A DNA stretch of 64,000 bases. Origin: Mycobacterium sp. shizuoka-1 (lineage in GTDB: Bacteria; Actinomycetota; Actinomycetes; Mycobacteriales; Mycobacteriaceae). This document shows, one piece after another, positions 1 through 8,996 of the stretch. Position 1 is the first letter of the stretch. Every line of letters starts with the position of its first letter. The stretch covers positions 8,463 to 72,462 of the forward strand of contig NZ_BEWG01000019.1 in assembly GCF_002723835.1 (NCBI RefSeq), written 5' to 3'. The notes beneath the pieces were generated by a model, which did not search any database, was not told the DNA's origin, and saw only the letters and a program-made list of their open reading frames with translations. A program made the position numbers and the translations under genes.

Positions 1-425
1 GGTGGGGGCGGCGGTTCGGGTGGCGGTGAACTGGTCAGGGCGGTGGTGGTCGGTGCGGTGGTGGACACGGTCGCCGAGGGCTCTTTTGTGGAGCTTCCCG
101 AGTCGTCGGAGTCCAGGGACACCAGCAGGACGGCCGCCACCAGGATCGCGACCACCGCCACGCCGATCGCCCCCATCGCCAGCGTCGCCTGCTTCTTGCG
201 GTACCAGGGCCGTTCCGGGAACCAGAACGCGTCGGGGGCGAACGGGTCGAAACCCTCCTCGGGCCGCAGCACAGGCAGGGCCGGGTCGGTCGGCGGGTCC
301 GTGTGGTCGTCGAGGGAGGTCACCGAGCCGGGATACGGCTGTTCGGGATACGGGCCGAACGGATCGCCGAACTCGACGGGCGCTGCAGCCTCGTCGACTT
401 CCCCGGCGGGGTCCTGCTTCCGCAT
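1..425 (-). CDS. Single-pass membrane protein, Pro/Thr-rich exterior (partial, runs off left edge)
   Basis: The reading frame starts at an ATG at 425 and stays open to the window edge, giving 141 visible residues without a stop. The first 75 residues are acidic and proline-rich, with repeated short DPFG/DPFAP segments. A basic patch (RKK near residue 77) is followed by a hydrophobic segment at about residues 80-103, and then a Ser/Thr/Pro-rich stretch that is probably outside the membrane. This is a common layout for mycobacterial single-pass membrane proteins whose extracellular domain follows a low-complexity linker. The C-terminal domain lies outside the window, so no function is assigned. 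Codon use and GC3 fit the neighbours. Confidence 0.6.
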   Translation of the reverse strand, partial: MRKQDPAGEVDEAAAPVEFGDPFGPYPEQPYPGSVTSLDDHTDPPTDPALPVLRPEEGFDPFAPDAFWFPERPWYRKKQATLAMGAIGVAVVAILVAAVLLVSLDSDDSGSSTKEPSATVSTTAPTTTALTSSPPPEPPPP

Positions 426-473
426 GGCTACCCATGCTAAATGCCTTGCCAGGGCAGATGCAGCTTTCCGCAA

Positions 474-1406
474 TCAGGCGAGTTGGCGGACCACCTCGGT
501 GGCGAACAACTCCACGTGGTCGAGGTCGGTCTGGTCGAGCACCTGGAGGTACACCCGTTCGACCCCGGCCTCGATGAAAGGGGCCAGCCGGTCGACGATT
601 TCGGCGGGCGTGCCGACCAGCGGGGTGTTGGTGCGCAACTCGTCGACGTCGCGGGAGATTGCTTGCGCGCGCCTGCTGATCTCGGCTTCGGTACGGCCGG
701 CGCAGACCACGAATGCCGCCGAATAGACGATGTCGTCGGCCGCCCGGCCGACCTCGGCCAGCGCGGCGCGTACCCGGGCGTACTGCGGCGCGACGAAGTC
801 CAGGGCAGGGAACGCCAGGTTGAATTCGGCGGCGAAGCGGGCGGCCAGCGCCGGTGTGCGCTTGGTGCCGGTCCCGCCGATGACGATCGGCGGGTGCGGC
901 GCCTGTACCGGTTTGGGCAGCGCAGGGGAGTCCTTGACCGTGTAATGGGAGCCGTCGTAGTCGAAGGTCTCGCCCGCCGGGGTGGTCCACAGCCCGGTGA
1001 TGATGTCCAGCTGTTCACGCAGCCGCTCGAACCGCTCGCCCAGCGGTGGGAACGGGATGGCGTAGGCCAGGTGCTCTGCCTCGAACCAGCCCGCCCCGAT
1101 CCCGAAATCGACGCGCCCCGAGCTCATGGCGTCGACCTGCGCCACCGAGATCGCCAGCGGACCCGGGTGCCGGAACGTCGCCGACGTCACCAGGGTGCCG
1201 AGCCGAATCGTGGAGGTCTCGCGTGCGATGCCGGCGAGCGTGACCCAGGAGTCGGTCGGCCCCGGCAGACCGTCACCGCTCATCGCGACATAGTGGTCGG
1301 AGCGGAAAAACGCGGAGTAGCCCAGGGATTCGGCTGCTTGAGCCACGGCGAGCTGGTCGGCGTAGGTGGCGCCCTGCTGGGGTTCGACGAAGACACGGAA
1401 GTCCAT
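474..1406 (-). CDS. LLM class F420-dependent oxidoreductase
   Basis: This 310-residue protein belongs to the luciferase-like monooxygenase (TIM-barrel) superfamily. Visible signatures are the N-terminal DFRVFVEP strand, a FFRSDHY segment, a RLGTLVTS strand, the GIGAGWFEAEH loop that is typical of F420-using members, and PPIVIGGTG. Family members transfer hydride to or from coenzyme F420; the substrate cannot be read from sequence. The start is placed at the ATG at 1406 because the family fold begins there; the frame stays open upstream into the neighbouring gene, but that extension does not look like protein. It lies 10 nt after the lipoprotein gene on the same strand, so the two may be co-transcribed. 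Confidence 0.85.
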   Translation of the reverse strand: MDFRVFVEPQQGATYADQLAVAQAAESLGYSAFFRSDHYVAMSGDGLPGPTDSWVTLAGIARETSTIRLGTLVTSATFRHPGPLAISVAQVDAMSSGRVDFGIGAGWFEAEHLAYAIPFPPLGERFERLREQLDIITGLWTTPAGETFDYDGSHYTVKDSPALPKPVQAPHPPIVIGGTGTKRTPALAARFAAEFNLAFPALDFVAPQYARVRAALAEVGRAADDIVYSAAFVVCAGRTEAEISRRAQAISRDVDELRTNTPLVGTPAEIVDRLAPFIEAGVERVYLQVLDQTDLDHVELFATEVVRQLA

Positions 1407-1416
1407 GGGGGCCAGC

Positions 1417-1974
1417 TTAGAAAACCTTGACCCCTTCGGTGCTGATGAACAGTCCGTGGCCGGTGCCGTCGTTGGTGAACTGCGTGCCGTCCTCACCGGC
1501 GTCGATGGTCCAGCCGGCCGCGTGATAGGTCGCGTAGTCGAGTGCCGTGGTCGGGATGTCGCCGAGGTTGCCGGCGATCCAGCGCACGCTGCCGTCGGCG
1601 GTGACCTCGACCCCGTTGGCCGGCTCACCGTTGACGACGGGTGGGTTCGTGAAGTTGGACTCGCACCCGACGGCTTGGGTGTTGATCTGGCAGCGGGTCT
1701 GGCCGGATTTGGTCTCGATGTAGACGTATCCGGTGTCGCTGGGCACCAGCGTCTGGATACCGCCCGGTGACGGCGCCGAAGTGGGTGTCGGGGTCGCCGA
1801 CGTCGGCGGTGCGGCGGTCGGCCTGCTGGTGGGAAAGCTCGGTTCGCCGCCCGGCCCGCAGCCGGGACAGTTGGCCGCCCCGTCGACGGTGTTGCTGCAC
1901 CCGGCGGCAGCGGCGCCGGCAGCAACCAGCCACACCACTGCGATACCGGCCCTCATGCCGTTGGATATCCGCAC
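1417..1974 (-). CDS. Putative lipoprotein
   Basis: A 185-residue secreted protein of unknown function. The start is the GTG at 1974 because AGGAG lies 6 nt before it; an internal ATG at 1956 is the alternative. The N-terminus has a basic residue, a hydrophobic stretch of about 18 residues and a lipobox-like AAAAGC, so the cysteine is probably lipidated and the protein anchored outside the membrane. A Pro/Thr/Ser-rich linker follows, then a compact C-terminal domain rich in Gly, Asp and Thr with two cysteines (TRCQIN and AVGCES) that could form a disulfide. Similar small lipoproteins of unknown role are frequent in mycobacteria. Confidence 0.75.
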   Translation of the reverse strand: MRISNGMRAGIAVVWLVAAGAAAAGCSNTVDGAANCPGCGPGGEPSFPTSRPTAAPPTSATPTPTSAPSPGGIQTLVPSDTGYVYIETKSGQTRCQINTQAVGCESNFTNPPVVNGEPANGVEVTADGSVRWIAGNLGDIPTTALDYATYHAAGWTIDAGEDGTQFTNDGTGHGLFISTEGVKVF

Positions 1975-2126
1975 ACCGAACTCCTGCCGTCGCCTGTCAG
2001 GGTACGCACCAGTGACGGATGTGACTTGTGTGACTCGCGGGGGCGGTCCGACGTGGTCCACTGAACCGTCGATCAGACAGCGAAGCTCGCGCTAGATTCG
2101 ATGCGTCGACGACGGGAAGGGACGCC

Positions 2127-3866
2127 ATGGCGCACACCGACGGGCTCCTGTTCAATCCGTGCACCTACGATCCGCGACAATTCGACGCCGGGACGCGGCG
2201 CCGGCTGCGAGCCCTGATCGACTGGTTCGAGGAGCGTGGCAAGGACAAGCTGCTCGCCGACCACCTGGACACCGTCTGGGTGTCGGATTTCCTGGAATTC
2301 GTCAAGCAGGAGCGGATCTTTGCGACCTTTCTGACCCCGTCGGAGTTCGGCCTCGTGGACGACGACAAGCGCTGGGACACCTCCCGAAACGCCGCCCTCA
2401 GTGAGATCCTCGGGTTCTACGGTCTGGCCTACTGGTATGCCGAGCAGGTCACCATCCTGGGACTCGGCCCGATCTGGCAGAGCGACAACATCAAAGCCAA
2501 ACAACGAGCCGCCGAGCAGCTCGAGGCGGGCGGGGTGATGGCCTTTGCGCTGTCCGAACGCGAACACGGTGCCGACATCTACAACACCGACATGATTCTG
2601 ACGCGGGCCGAGGACGACGACGAGGGCGTGGTCTTTCGCGCGACCGGCCAGAAGTACTACATCGGCAACGGCAACGTCGCGGGCATGGTGTCGGTGTTCT
2701 CCCGCCGAGCCGATGTCGACGGCGCGGAAGGCTACGTGTGGTTCGTCGCCGACAGTGCCCATCCCGACTACGAGCTGATCGGCAACGTCGTGCACGGTCA
2801 GATGTTTGTGAGCAGCTTTGCGCTGCACGGCTATCCGGTGCGAGAAGAGGACATCCTGTGCACCGGAGCGGAGGCGTTCTCGGCGGCTCTGAACACCGTC
2901 AACGTCGGCAAGTTCAACCTGTGTACCGCCTCGATCGGGATGTGCGAGCACGCGTTCTATGAGGCGATCACGCATGCCAACAACCGCATCCTGTACGGCA
3001 ATCCGGTCACCGACTTTCCGCACGTGCGCGCCAGCTTCGTCGATGCGTACGCGCGTCTGATCGCCATGAAACTGTTCAGTGACCGCGCAATCGACTATTT
3101 CCGCAGCGCCGGCCTCGATGACCGTCGCTACCTGCTCTTCAACCCGGTCACCAAGGCCAAGGTGACCTCAGAGGGTGAAACCGTCGTGCGGATGCTCTGG
3201 GATGTGCTGGCCGCCAAGGGGTTCGAACGCAATACTTACTTCTCCGAGGTCAAAGACCTCATCGGCGCGCTCCCCCGGCTCGAGGGCACCGTGCATGTCA
3301 ACGTTGCGCAGATTCTGAAGTTCATGCCCAATTACCTGTTCAATCCCGGCTCGTACCCGCAGGTCGGCACCCGCGACGATCCGGCGGACGATGTGTTCTT
3401 CTGGCAGCAGGGCCCAGCCGGAGGCGCCTCGAAAGTGCAATTCGCCGACTGGGTCCCGGTGTTCGAGAGGGCGTCGGCGATACCGAACGTCGCCCGTTTC
3501 ACCGAACAGGCTCGGGCACTGAAGACGTTGCTCGCCACCGCTGCCCCCGATGCCGAGCAGCAGCGCGACTTGGACTTCACGCTCGTCGTCGGACACCTGT
3601 TCACTCAGGTGGTCTACGCTCAGCTGATTCTCGAGCAGGCCGAACTGCGCAACCTCGACCAGGATCTGGTCGATCAGATCTTCGATGTCTTGATCCGGGA
3701 CTTCTCCGGCTACGCGGTGACCTTGCACGGGAAGGCGAGTTCGACTTCGGTGCAACAGGAATGGGCGCTGTCAGCGATACGCAAGCCGGCCGTCGACAGC
3801 GACCGGTTCGATCGGGTGTGGCAACAGGTGCAGGCATACGACGGCGCGTACGAGATGCGCCCCTAG
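2127..3866 (+). CDS. Acyl-CoA dehydrogenase (FadE family)
   Basis: A 579-residue acyl-CoA dehydrogenase, longer than the usual 380-400 residues. It keeps recognisable family motifs: a flavin-side MAFALSEREHGAD segment (compare the family's A.TEP..GSD), KYYIGNGNVAG, and a LEGT motif around residue 388 that lines up with the YEGT carrying the catalytic glutamate in medium-chain enzymes. The C-terminal region after that is an extra helical domain, as in the larger mycobacterial FadE proteins. It would oxidise an acyl-CoA to the 2-enoyl-CoA with FAD; chain length or sterol specificity cannot be read. GGGAAGGGA precedes the ATG, and a TAGATT -10-like box lies at 2093-2098. Confidence 0.85.
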   Translation: MAHTDGLLFNPCTYDPRQFDAGTRRRLRALIDWFEERGKDKLLADHLDTVWVSDFLEFVKQERIFATFLTPSEFGLVDDDKRWDTSRNAALSEILGFYGLAYWYAEQVTILGLGPIWQSDNIKAKQRAAEQLEAGGVMAFALSEREHGADIYNTDMILTRAEDDDEGVVFRATGQKYYIGNGNVAGMVSVFSRRADVDGAEGYVWFVADSAHPDYELIGNVVHGQMFVSSFALHGYPVREEDILCTGAEAFSAALNTVNVGKFNLCTASIGMCEHAFYEAITHANNRILYGNPVTDFPHVRASFVDAYARLIAMKLFSDRAIDYFRSAGLDDRRYLLFNPVTKAKVTSEGETVVRMLWDVLAAKGFERNTYFSEVKDLIGALPRLEGTVHVNVAQILKFMPNYLFNPGSYPQVGTRDDPADDVFFWQQGPAGGASKVQFADWVPVFERASAIPNVARFTEQARALKTLLATAAPDAEQQRDLDFTLVVGHLFTQVVYAQLILEQAELRNLDQDLVDQIFDVLIRDFSGYAVTLHGKASSTSVQQEWALSAIRKPAVDSDRFDRVWQQVQAYDGAYEMRP

Positions 3867-3900
3867 CGGCAGCGTCGTCGCCGCCGGGCCGTACCGGACC

Positions 3901-4758
3901 TCACTGTGAATGGCCCTTGTACCGCTTGAACCGCCACAGATACGGCACCAGGCGCCGGGCCGGCACCGGAATCGGCCAATCGTCGGCGCGGAAGTAGGCG
4001 TCCGACCCGCCGTCGACGAAAATCACGCTGCCGCAGAGGAAATCAGCCGCCTCGGACAGCATGAACAGTACCCAGTCGGCCAGTTTCCCGGCGTCGCCGA
4101 AGCCGCCGATCGGCACCGGGAACGCGTGAATGGTCTTGGCCTCGGCCGGGGTGGCCAGCTGCTTTTCCAGCAGGGGAGTCAAGATGGCCCCCGGGGCGAT
4201 GGCGTTGAGCCGGATGCCCGCACCCGCCCAGTCGCGGGTCACCGCGTGACGGCGAACCCAGCGGCTGACCGCGACCTTCGACGCGCCGTAGGCCATCGAG
4301 GGCGCGGCGGGGCCCAACAGCCGAAGCGTGCGCACCGCCTTGTCACCGTCACCGGCCAACAGCGCGTTGATCGCCCGGCGCGGGATGGCCGGAATGGTTG
4401 TGGTCGAATTGCTGGAGAACACGACGACTTTCGCGCGGTCGGTGGCAGCCAGCGCAGGCCGCCACGCCTCCAGCAGTTCCACCACACCGAAGTAGTTGAC
4501 CTGCGTGATCAGCTTCGGCCGTTCCCGGCCCGGGGTGGGTCCCAGGCCGGCGGCCATCACTGCTCCGTCGAGCCGCCCGCCACAGGCGCTCCGCACGGCG
4601 TCGGCGGCCGCCCGGCGCCCGGCCGGCGTCGACAGATCGGCCACCACGTCGGCGGCCTGGACGTCGACCCCGATCACCGTGTGGCCGTTGGCCTGCAGCC
4701 TGGTCGCGACAGCCTGTCCCATGCCCGATGCCGAGCCGGTGACGACGTAGATTCCCAT
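3901..4758 (-). CDS. SDR family NAD(P)-dependent oxidoreductase
   Basis: A 285-residue short-chain dehydrogenase/reductase. The dinucleotide-binding motif is TGSASGMG at residues 7-14, the catalytic YxxxK is YGASK, and the family's PG motif appears in NAIAPGAILTP. The C-terminal VDGGSDAYFR is typical of classical SDRs resembling 3-alpha-hydroxysteroid dehydrogenases. An insertion between the SNST strand and the YGASK helix makes it slightly longer than the usual 250 residues. The substrate is unknown. It is convergent with the acyl-CoA dehydrogenase and 40 nt downstream of the secreted phosphodiesterase gene on the same strand. Confidence 0.85.
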   Translation of the reverse strand: MGIYVVTGSASGMGQAVATRLQANGHTVIGVDVQAADVVADLSTPAGRRAAADAVRSACGGRLDGAVMAAGLGPTPGRERPKLITQVNYFGVVELLEAWRPALAATDRAKVVVFSSNSTTTIPAIPRRAINALLAGDGDKAVRTLRLLGPAAPSMAYGASKVAVSRWVRRHAVTRDWAGAGIRLNAIAPGAILTPLLEKQLATPAEAKTIHAFPVPIGGFGDAGKLADWVLFMLSEAADFLCGSVIFVDGGSDAYFRADDWPIPVPARRLVPYLWRFKRYKGHSQ

Positions 4759-4798
4759 CCGGCGAGTATGGCCTACCCAGGTGGCGGAAAGGGTGGGG

Positions 4799-6457
4799 TC
4801 AGGCCACCAACACCGACGGCACCAGGGGTTCGGTGGCCGCGGGCGGCGTCGGCAGCGGATGGCCCGGTGAGAAGATGTCGACCCCGGTCATCCAGGCGAC
4901 CAGCTGCGCGAGTGCGTCGGTGGCCGCGTACACCACGCCGCCGACGACCTGCACGACCACCTTGGACACCTCGGCCAGCTGGCTGACCAGGAAGATGTTC
5001 TGCTCGACGATGCCTTGCAGCGTGCTGGTGATGCTGGTCAGGCCGCCGTCGAGGAAGTACGGGATGCTGGCGAAGATGGTGCGCACGCTCAGCGCCACGT
5101 TGGTGGCGATGTCCGGCCACCCGTTCATCGCGATCGCGTCTTTGAGCGCCTGCTGCAGATCTGCCGGATCGACCTGGCTGGAGCCGAGCGTGGTCAGCGA
5201 CACCCCGCTGGACCCGGCAGGCGGGGGCCCGCCGAACAGATTCATGATCGTGGGCGTCACGTCGACGATCGAGTAAGACAGGTTCATCTGGCCCGGGTCG
5301 AAGCCGGCCCCGTTGGCGATCACCCAGGTCGAGGTCTCGTCGGGCGACTGGAACCCGTGTCCGAAGCCCCGCTGCGGCTGATGGCCGTGGTCGGTGACGA
5401 CGATGACGGTCCAGTTCTCGCCCGAGTCGGCCACCGCGTCCATGATCGCGCCGATGTTGGTGTCGGTCCGGTTGATGGCCGCGGCGTACTGCGGGGAGGC
5501 GCCACCGTATTGGTGGCCGGCCTCGTCGACCTGCACGAGGTAGGAGAACAAGAAGTTGGGGGGTTCGCCGCTCATGATCGCGGCGACGGTCTGGGCGGTG
5601 ACCTCGGCGTCGGTCTGCGACCAGTTGCTGTCGCCGGGAACCTGCGGGACGAACGACACCGAGTCGGCGGGATACAGCCCGGCCCCGGCGATGTCGGTGA
5701 TCACGTTCCAGTCGGCGATCGCCATGGTCGTGATGTCGGAGTTGTAGGCCTCGAGCTGGTTGAACACCGTCGGCCACTTCATATACGTGTCGGCGGTGAA
5801 GATGTTGTTGATGACCCCGGTCTGATTGTCCCAGGCCCCGGTCAGGATCGCGGTCCACGACGGGTTGGAGATCGTGGTGTGGCCGACGATGCTGGCCACC
5901 CCGGTGACGCTGTTGTTCATCAGGTCGATGAAGTTGACATTGATGTCGGGCTGGGCCAGGACCCGGCGCAGGTTGGTGCCGTCGACGCCGATCACCAGCA
6001 CATGGACGTCGGTCGGGTCGGCCACGTTGTTGGTGACGTTGATGACCGTCGCGGCGGCGCGGGCACGGTAGGAGGAGCCGGTCGACGCGCTGCCGGCCGG
6101 TGCCAGCGGCAACGGCGGCGCAGGAAGCGGGGCCGGTGGGGTCGGAAGCGGAAGCGCCGCAGCCAGTTTCATCGGCATGATGGTGCGGCGCACCGTCCTG
6201 GCGGCAACCGAAGCCGCGGGCGCCGGGTCGGCAGTTGTCGCGCTCCTGTCGGTCGCGGCGGCCCGGCGCGGTCCGGTGACCACGCTGCCTGCCTTGGGCG
6301 CCGACTTGCGGGCGCTCGACGCCGAGGACTTCGACGCGCTCGACGAGTCCGCCGATCCGGATTCGGCGTAGGCCACCGCCGTCGCCACCGCCGAACCGGT
6401 GCCGGCGACCACGCCTGCGACCGCCACCCCCAGACACACCTGCTTGATCGTCGTCAC
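4799..6457 (-). CDS. Secreted alkaline phosphatase-superfamily phosphodiesterase
   Basis: A 552-residue exported protein. After a GTG start come a basic N-terminus and a hydrophobic signal segment ending near an AVATAVAYA cleavage-like site, then an Ala/Ser/Pro-rich region to about residue 125. The catalytic domain is of the type I phosphodiesterase / nucleotide pyrophosphatase fold: metal ligand in VIGVDG, nucleophile-loop NPSWTAILTG, VDEAGHQYGG, and TDHGHQPQRGFGHG supply the expected Asp/His ligands. It probably hydrolyses phosphodiester or phosphomonoester bonds at the cell surface. A C-terminal extension of about 150 residues follows, with predicted amphipathic helices and no recognisable domain. 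Confidence 0.8.
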   Translation of the reverse strand: MTTIKQVCLGVAVAGVVAGTGSAVATAVAYAESGSADSSSASKSSASSARKSAPKAGSVVTGPRRAAATDRSATTADPAPAASVAARTVRRTIMPMKLAAALPLPTPPAPLPAPPLPLAPAGSASTGSSYRARAAATVINVTNNVADPTDVHVLVIGVDGTNLRRVLAQPDINVNFIDLMNNSVTGVASIVGHTTISNPSWTAILTGAWDNQTGVINNIFTADTYMKWPTVFNQLEAYNSDITTMAIADWNVITDIAGAGLYPADSVSFVPQVPGDSNWSQTDAEVTAQTVAAIMSGEPPNFLFSYLVQVDEAGHQYGGASPQYAAAINRTDTNIGAIMDAVADSGENWTVIVVTDHGHQPQRGFGHGFQSPDETSTWVIANGAGFDPGQMNLSYSIVDVTPTIMNLFGGPPPAGSSGVSLTTLGSSQVDPADLQQALKDAIAMNGWPDIATNVALSVRTIFASIPYFLDGGLTSITSTLQGIVEQNIFLVSQLAEVSKVVVQVVGGVVYAATDALAQLVAWMTGVDIFSPGHPLPTPPAATEPLVPSVLVA

Positions 6458-6554
6458 GTCGTCGTCCCCGATCGGTCGCCCTCAGTTATTACACAGCCGT
6501 GTCACAGAGTAGAGCCGCCGCATCGGACTCAGGGGAGTTTCCGCGCGGATCGGT

Positions 6555-6560
6555 TAGCCT
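6555..6560 (+). promoter_or_regulatory. Candidate -10 box for a leaderless transcript
   Basis: TAGCCT matches the mycobacterial TAnnnT -10 consensus and ends 6 nt before the GTG start at 6567. No Shine-Dalgarno sequence precedes that start, so transcription probably begins at or next to the start codon. Confidence 0.45.
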
Positions 6561-6566
6561 CCCCAG

Positions 6567-7592
6567 GTGGACGTCGACGTCATGACCACCGCGCTTCCGC
6601 TGGCCGAGATCGGCGCCTTGGCCCGGCGCACGCTGACCGCCGGATTCTCGGGGATGTTGTTCACCGAGACCGGGCGCACCCCCTATCTGAACGCGGCGGT
6701 GGCCTCGCAGGCCGCGCCCGGACTGCAGCTGTCGACCGGTGTCGCCGTTGCCTTCCCGCGAAGCCCGTTCGTCTCGGCGGCGACCGCCTGGGAACTTCAG
6801 GAGGCCACCGGCGGGCAGTTCCGGCTGGGTCTGGGCACCCAGGTCCGCACCCACGTCACCCGCCGGTACGGCATGCCGTTCGACCGTCCCGGCCCGCGGC
6901 TACGCGATTACGTGCTGGCGGTCAAGGCCTGCTTCGCGGCCTTCCGCACCGGCACACTGGACCATCGCGGCGAGTTCTACAACCTCGACTTCATCACCCC
7001 ACAGTGGAGCGCCGGGCCGATCGAGGAGGCGGATCCGAAGGTGGACATCGCCGCGGTGAACCCGTGGATGCTGCGGATGGCCGGTGAGGTGGCCGACGGG
7101 GTGCACGTCCACCCGATCGGCGAGCCGGGGTACATCGCCCGGCACGTGGTGCCGAAAGTGGCGCAGGGAGCGGCGAAGTCGGGCCGCTCACCCGCCGACA
7201 TCGCCGTGATCGTGCCGGTGATGACCGTCGTCGGCGACACCGAGGAGGAGCGCGCGGCCGAGCGGGAGCGGGTCCGGTTCTCCATGAGCTTCTACGGCAG
7301 CACGCCCAACTACGCGTTCATCTGGGACGAGGCGGGCTTCGAGGGCACCACGGCCCGGATCAGGGAGAAACAGAAGGCCGGTGATCTCGCCGGGATGGCC
7401 GCCCAGATCACCGACGACCACATCGCCACATTCGCCACGGAGTCGACCTGGGACGGGCTGGCCGACGCGTTGTGGCAGAAGTACGGCGCGACCGCGACCC
7501 GCCTGGTGCTCTACAACGCGCTCGGCGACACCGAGCGGTTGGAACGCTACGGCGAGGTGGCCCGCCGGCTCCGTGGCCGGACCGAACGGTAG
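6567..7592 (+). CDS. LLM class F420-dependent oxidoreductase (second copy)
   Basis: A 341-residue luciferase-like oxidoreductase starting at GTG 6567. It lacks the longer N-terminus of the first LLM protein in this window and shows QLSTGVAVAFPRSP, FRLGLGTQVRTH and RYGMPFDRPGPRLRDY, as in the F420-dependent group often found beside fatty-acid or xenobiotic genes in mycobacteria. Substrate unknown. It is followed after 13 nt by the DsbA-like gene, then by a GAP-family membrane protein gene and an MFS gene, with gaps of only 4 nt. The four genes therefore look like one transcription unit. Confidence 0.85.
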   Translation: MDVDVMTTALPLAEIGALARRTLTAGFSGMLFTETGRTPYLNAAVASQAAPGLQLSTGVAVAFPRSPFVSAATAWELQEATGGQFRLGLGTQVRTHVTRRYGMPFDRPGPRLRDYVLAVKACFAAFRTGTLDHRGEFYNLDFITPQWSAGPIEEADPKVDIAAVNPWMLRMAGEVADGVHVHPIGEPGYIARHVVPKVAQGAAKSGRSPADIAVIVPVMTVVGDTEEERAAERERVRFSMSFYGSTPNYAFIWDEAGFEGTTARIREKQKAGDLAGMAAQITDDHIATFATESTWDGLADALWQKYGATATRLVLYNALGDTERLERYGEVARRLRGRTER

Positions 7593-7605
7593 AGCAGGAG
7601 GTAGC

Positions 7606-8235
7606 GTGCCCGCCATGCGCGTCGTGGAGGTCTTCGCCGATGTCCTGTGCCCGTTCACCCATGCCGGGCTGCACACCCTGATCGACCGGCGCTCCGCCCT
7701 CGGGCACACCGAGCCGCGGCTGCGCATTCATGCCTGGCCGCTCGAACTGATCAACGGCGCGCCGCTCGACCCGCACCACATCGGCATGGAGGTCGCCGCC
7801 CTGCGCGCGTCGGTGCGCCCGGACCTCTTCGGCGGATTCACCGAAGAGACCTTCCCCGCAACGTCGATGACCGCCTTCGCGCTGACCGCAGCCGCCGACC
7901 GCACCGGCGATCCCGTCCTGGTCGAGTCGGTCGGGATGGCGTTGCGCGACGCGGTGTTCGAGCAGGGCCTCGACATCGGCCTGCCCGACGTCGTCGCGCC
8001 GATCGCTGATCGGTTCGGCCTGGAGCCGCTCGATGCCGATGCGACGGCGGAGGCCGTGCGGGCCGACTGGGACGACGGGCGCGCCCGCGGTGTGGTCGGT
8101 TCGCCGCACTTCTTCACCTCCGACGGCGCCGGGATGTTCTGCCCGGTGCTGGATATCAGCCGCGACGACGTGGGCGACTTCGTCATCGCGTGGAAGCAGG
8201 GCACCGAGTCCTTCATCGACAGCCTGCTGGGGTGA
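7606..8235 (+). CDS. DsbA-family thioredoxin-fold protein
   Basis: A 209-residue protein of the DsbA / 2-hydroxychromene-2-carboxylate isomerase / FrnE fold. The N-terminal strand VVEVFADVLCPFTHAGL places a single cysteine (CPFTH) where DsbA has CxxC, so a simple disulfide oxidase role is unlikely and a glutathione- or mycothiol-linked isomerase role is possible. The later GVVGSPHFF carries the cis-proline region of the fold. The start is the GTG at 7606, preceded by AGGAGG at 5 nt; an ATG at 7615 is the alternative. It is second in the operon begun by the LLM oxidoreductase. Confidence 0.75.
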   Translation: MPAMRVVEVFADVLCPFTHAGLHTLIDRRSALGHTEPRLRIHAWPLELINGAPLDPHHIGMEVAALRASVRPDLFGGFTEETFPATSMTAFALTAAADRTGDPVLVESVGMALRDAVFEQGLDIGLPDVVAPIADRFGLEPLDADATAEAVRADWDDGRARGVVGSPHFFTSDGAGMFCPVLDISRDDVGDFVIAWKQGTESFIDSLLG

Positions 8236-8239
8236 GCAG

Positions 8240-8992
8240 ATGAGCACCCATCTGGCCGTCCTCGCCACGCTTGCCCTGGCCCTGTTGTTCAGCCCCGAGA
8301 CGCTGGTCCTGGGACTCGTCGTCGCCAGCGACAAGAAGGTGCCCCGGCAGGCGACGCTGGCCTTCTCCGCCGGTGCGGTCGCCGGCATCGCCTTCGCCAC
8401 CGGTATCGGTATCGGGATCGCGGCGCTGACCGGTGCTCCGGCCGCGTCGCACACCGACCACGCGTCGTGGCCGAGCTTCATCGTCCGGATCCTGATCGCC
8501 GCTGCCCTGTTGGCGATCGGTGTACACCGCGCCATCGGGGCCGCGAGCCATAAACCGATCACCGACGTGTCCAAACCCGAACACCAACCGGGCCGCCTGC
8601 GGACCCGGCTCACACAGCATTTCCCCGGGCTCGACCCCAAGGCCGATCTGGCCCCGCGGCGGCGGGTCACCCGCGCCGCGCTGGCCGGCTTCGCCGTGTG
8701 CGGATTGCATCCGAAGGTCTTCCCGATCGCCATCGCCGCCGGCCACCAGATCCTGGAGATCACCGACCGCGGTGAACGCACCTTGGGCGCGGTCGTCTTC
8801 GCGGTGATCGCCGTCATCCCCGCGTTGGCGCCGACAGTCATCGAAATGGTGCGACCGGGCTCGGCGGGCCGGATCAAAGAAGGCTACGAGCGGATCATGA
8901 AGGTGCACGGGCGCTGGATCATCGCCGTGCTGCTGTTGCTGGCCGGCGCCGTGGTCGGGCACAACGCCTTCGACCACATGCCGAAGCACTGA
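8240..8992 (+). CDS. GAP (Sap/LysE-like) family membrane protein
   Basis: A 250-residue integral membrane protein with about six hydrophobic segments, a basic cytoplasmic loop in the middle (around residues 110-145) and the FSPETLVLGLVVAS and CGLHPKVFPIA motifs typical of the GAP/Sap family. In mycobacteria this family includes proteins linked to export of glycopeptidolipid and sulfolipid, and it shares its fold with LysE exporters. The cargo here is unknown. The ATG at 8240 lies 4 nt after the preceding stop, which suggests translational coupling. Confidence 0.75.
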   Translation: MSTHLAVLATLALALLFSPETLVLGLVVASDKKVPRQATLAFSAGAVAGIAFATGIGIGIAALTGAPAASHTDHASWPSFIVRILIAAALLAIGVHRAIGAASHKPITDVSKPEHQPGRLRTRLTQHFPGLDPKADLAPRRRVTRAALAGFAVCGLHPKVFPIAIAAGHQILEITDRGERTLGAVVFAVIAVIPALAPTVIEMVRPGSAGRIKEGYERIMKVHGRWIIAVLLLLAGAVVGHNAFDHMPKH

Positions 8993-8996
8993 CGCC

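Noticed and set aside
6480-6520. CRP-like site between the phosphodiesterase and the LLM gene
   Set aside because: The TGTGACACGGCTGTGT sequence lacks the inverted TCACA half-site.
5015-7087. 690-codon plus-strand frame across two genes
   Set aside because: Arg/Gly/His-rich composition with no domain; it overlaps the secreted phosphodiesterase and the LLM gene, both well supported.
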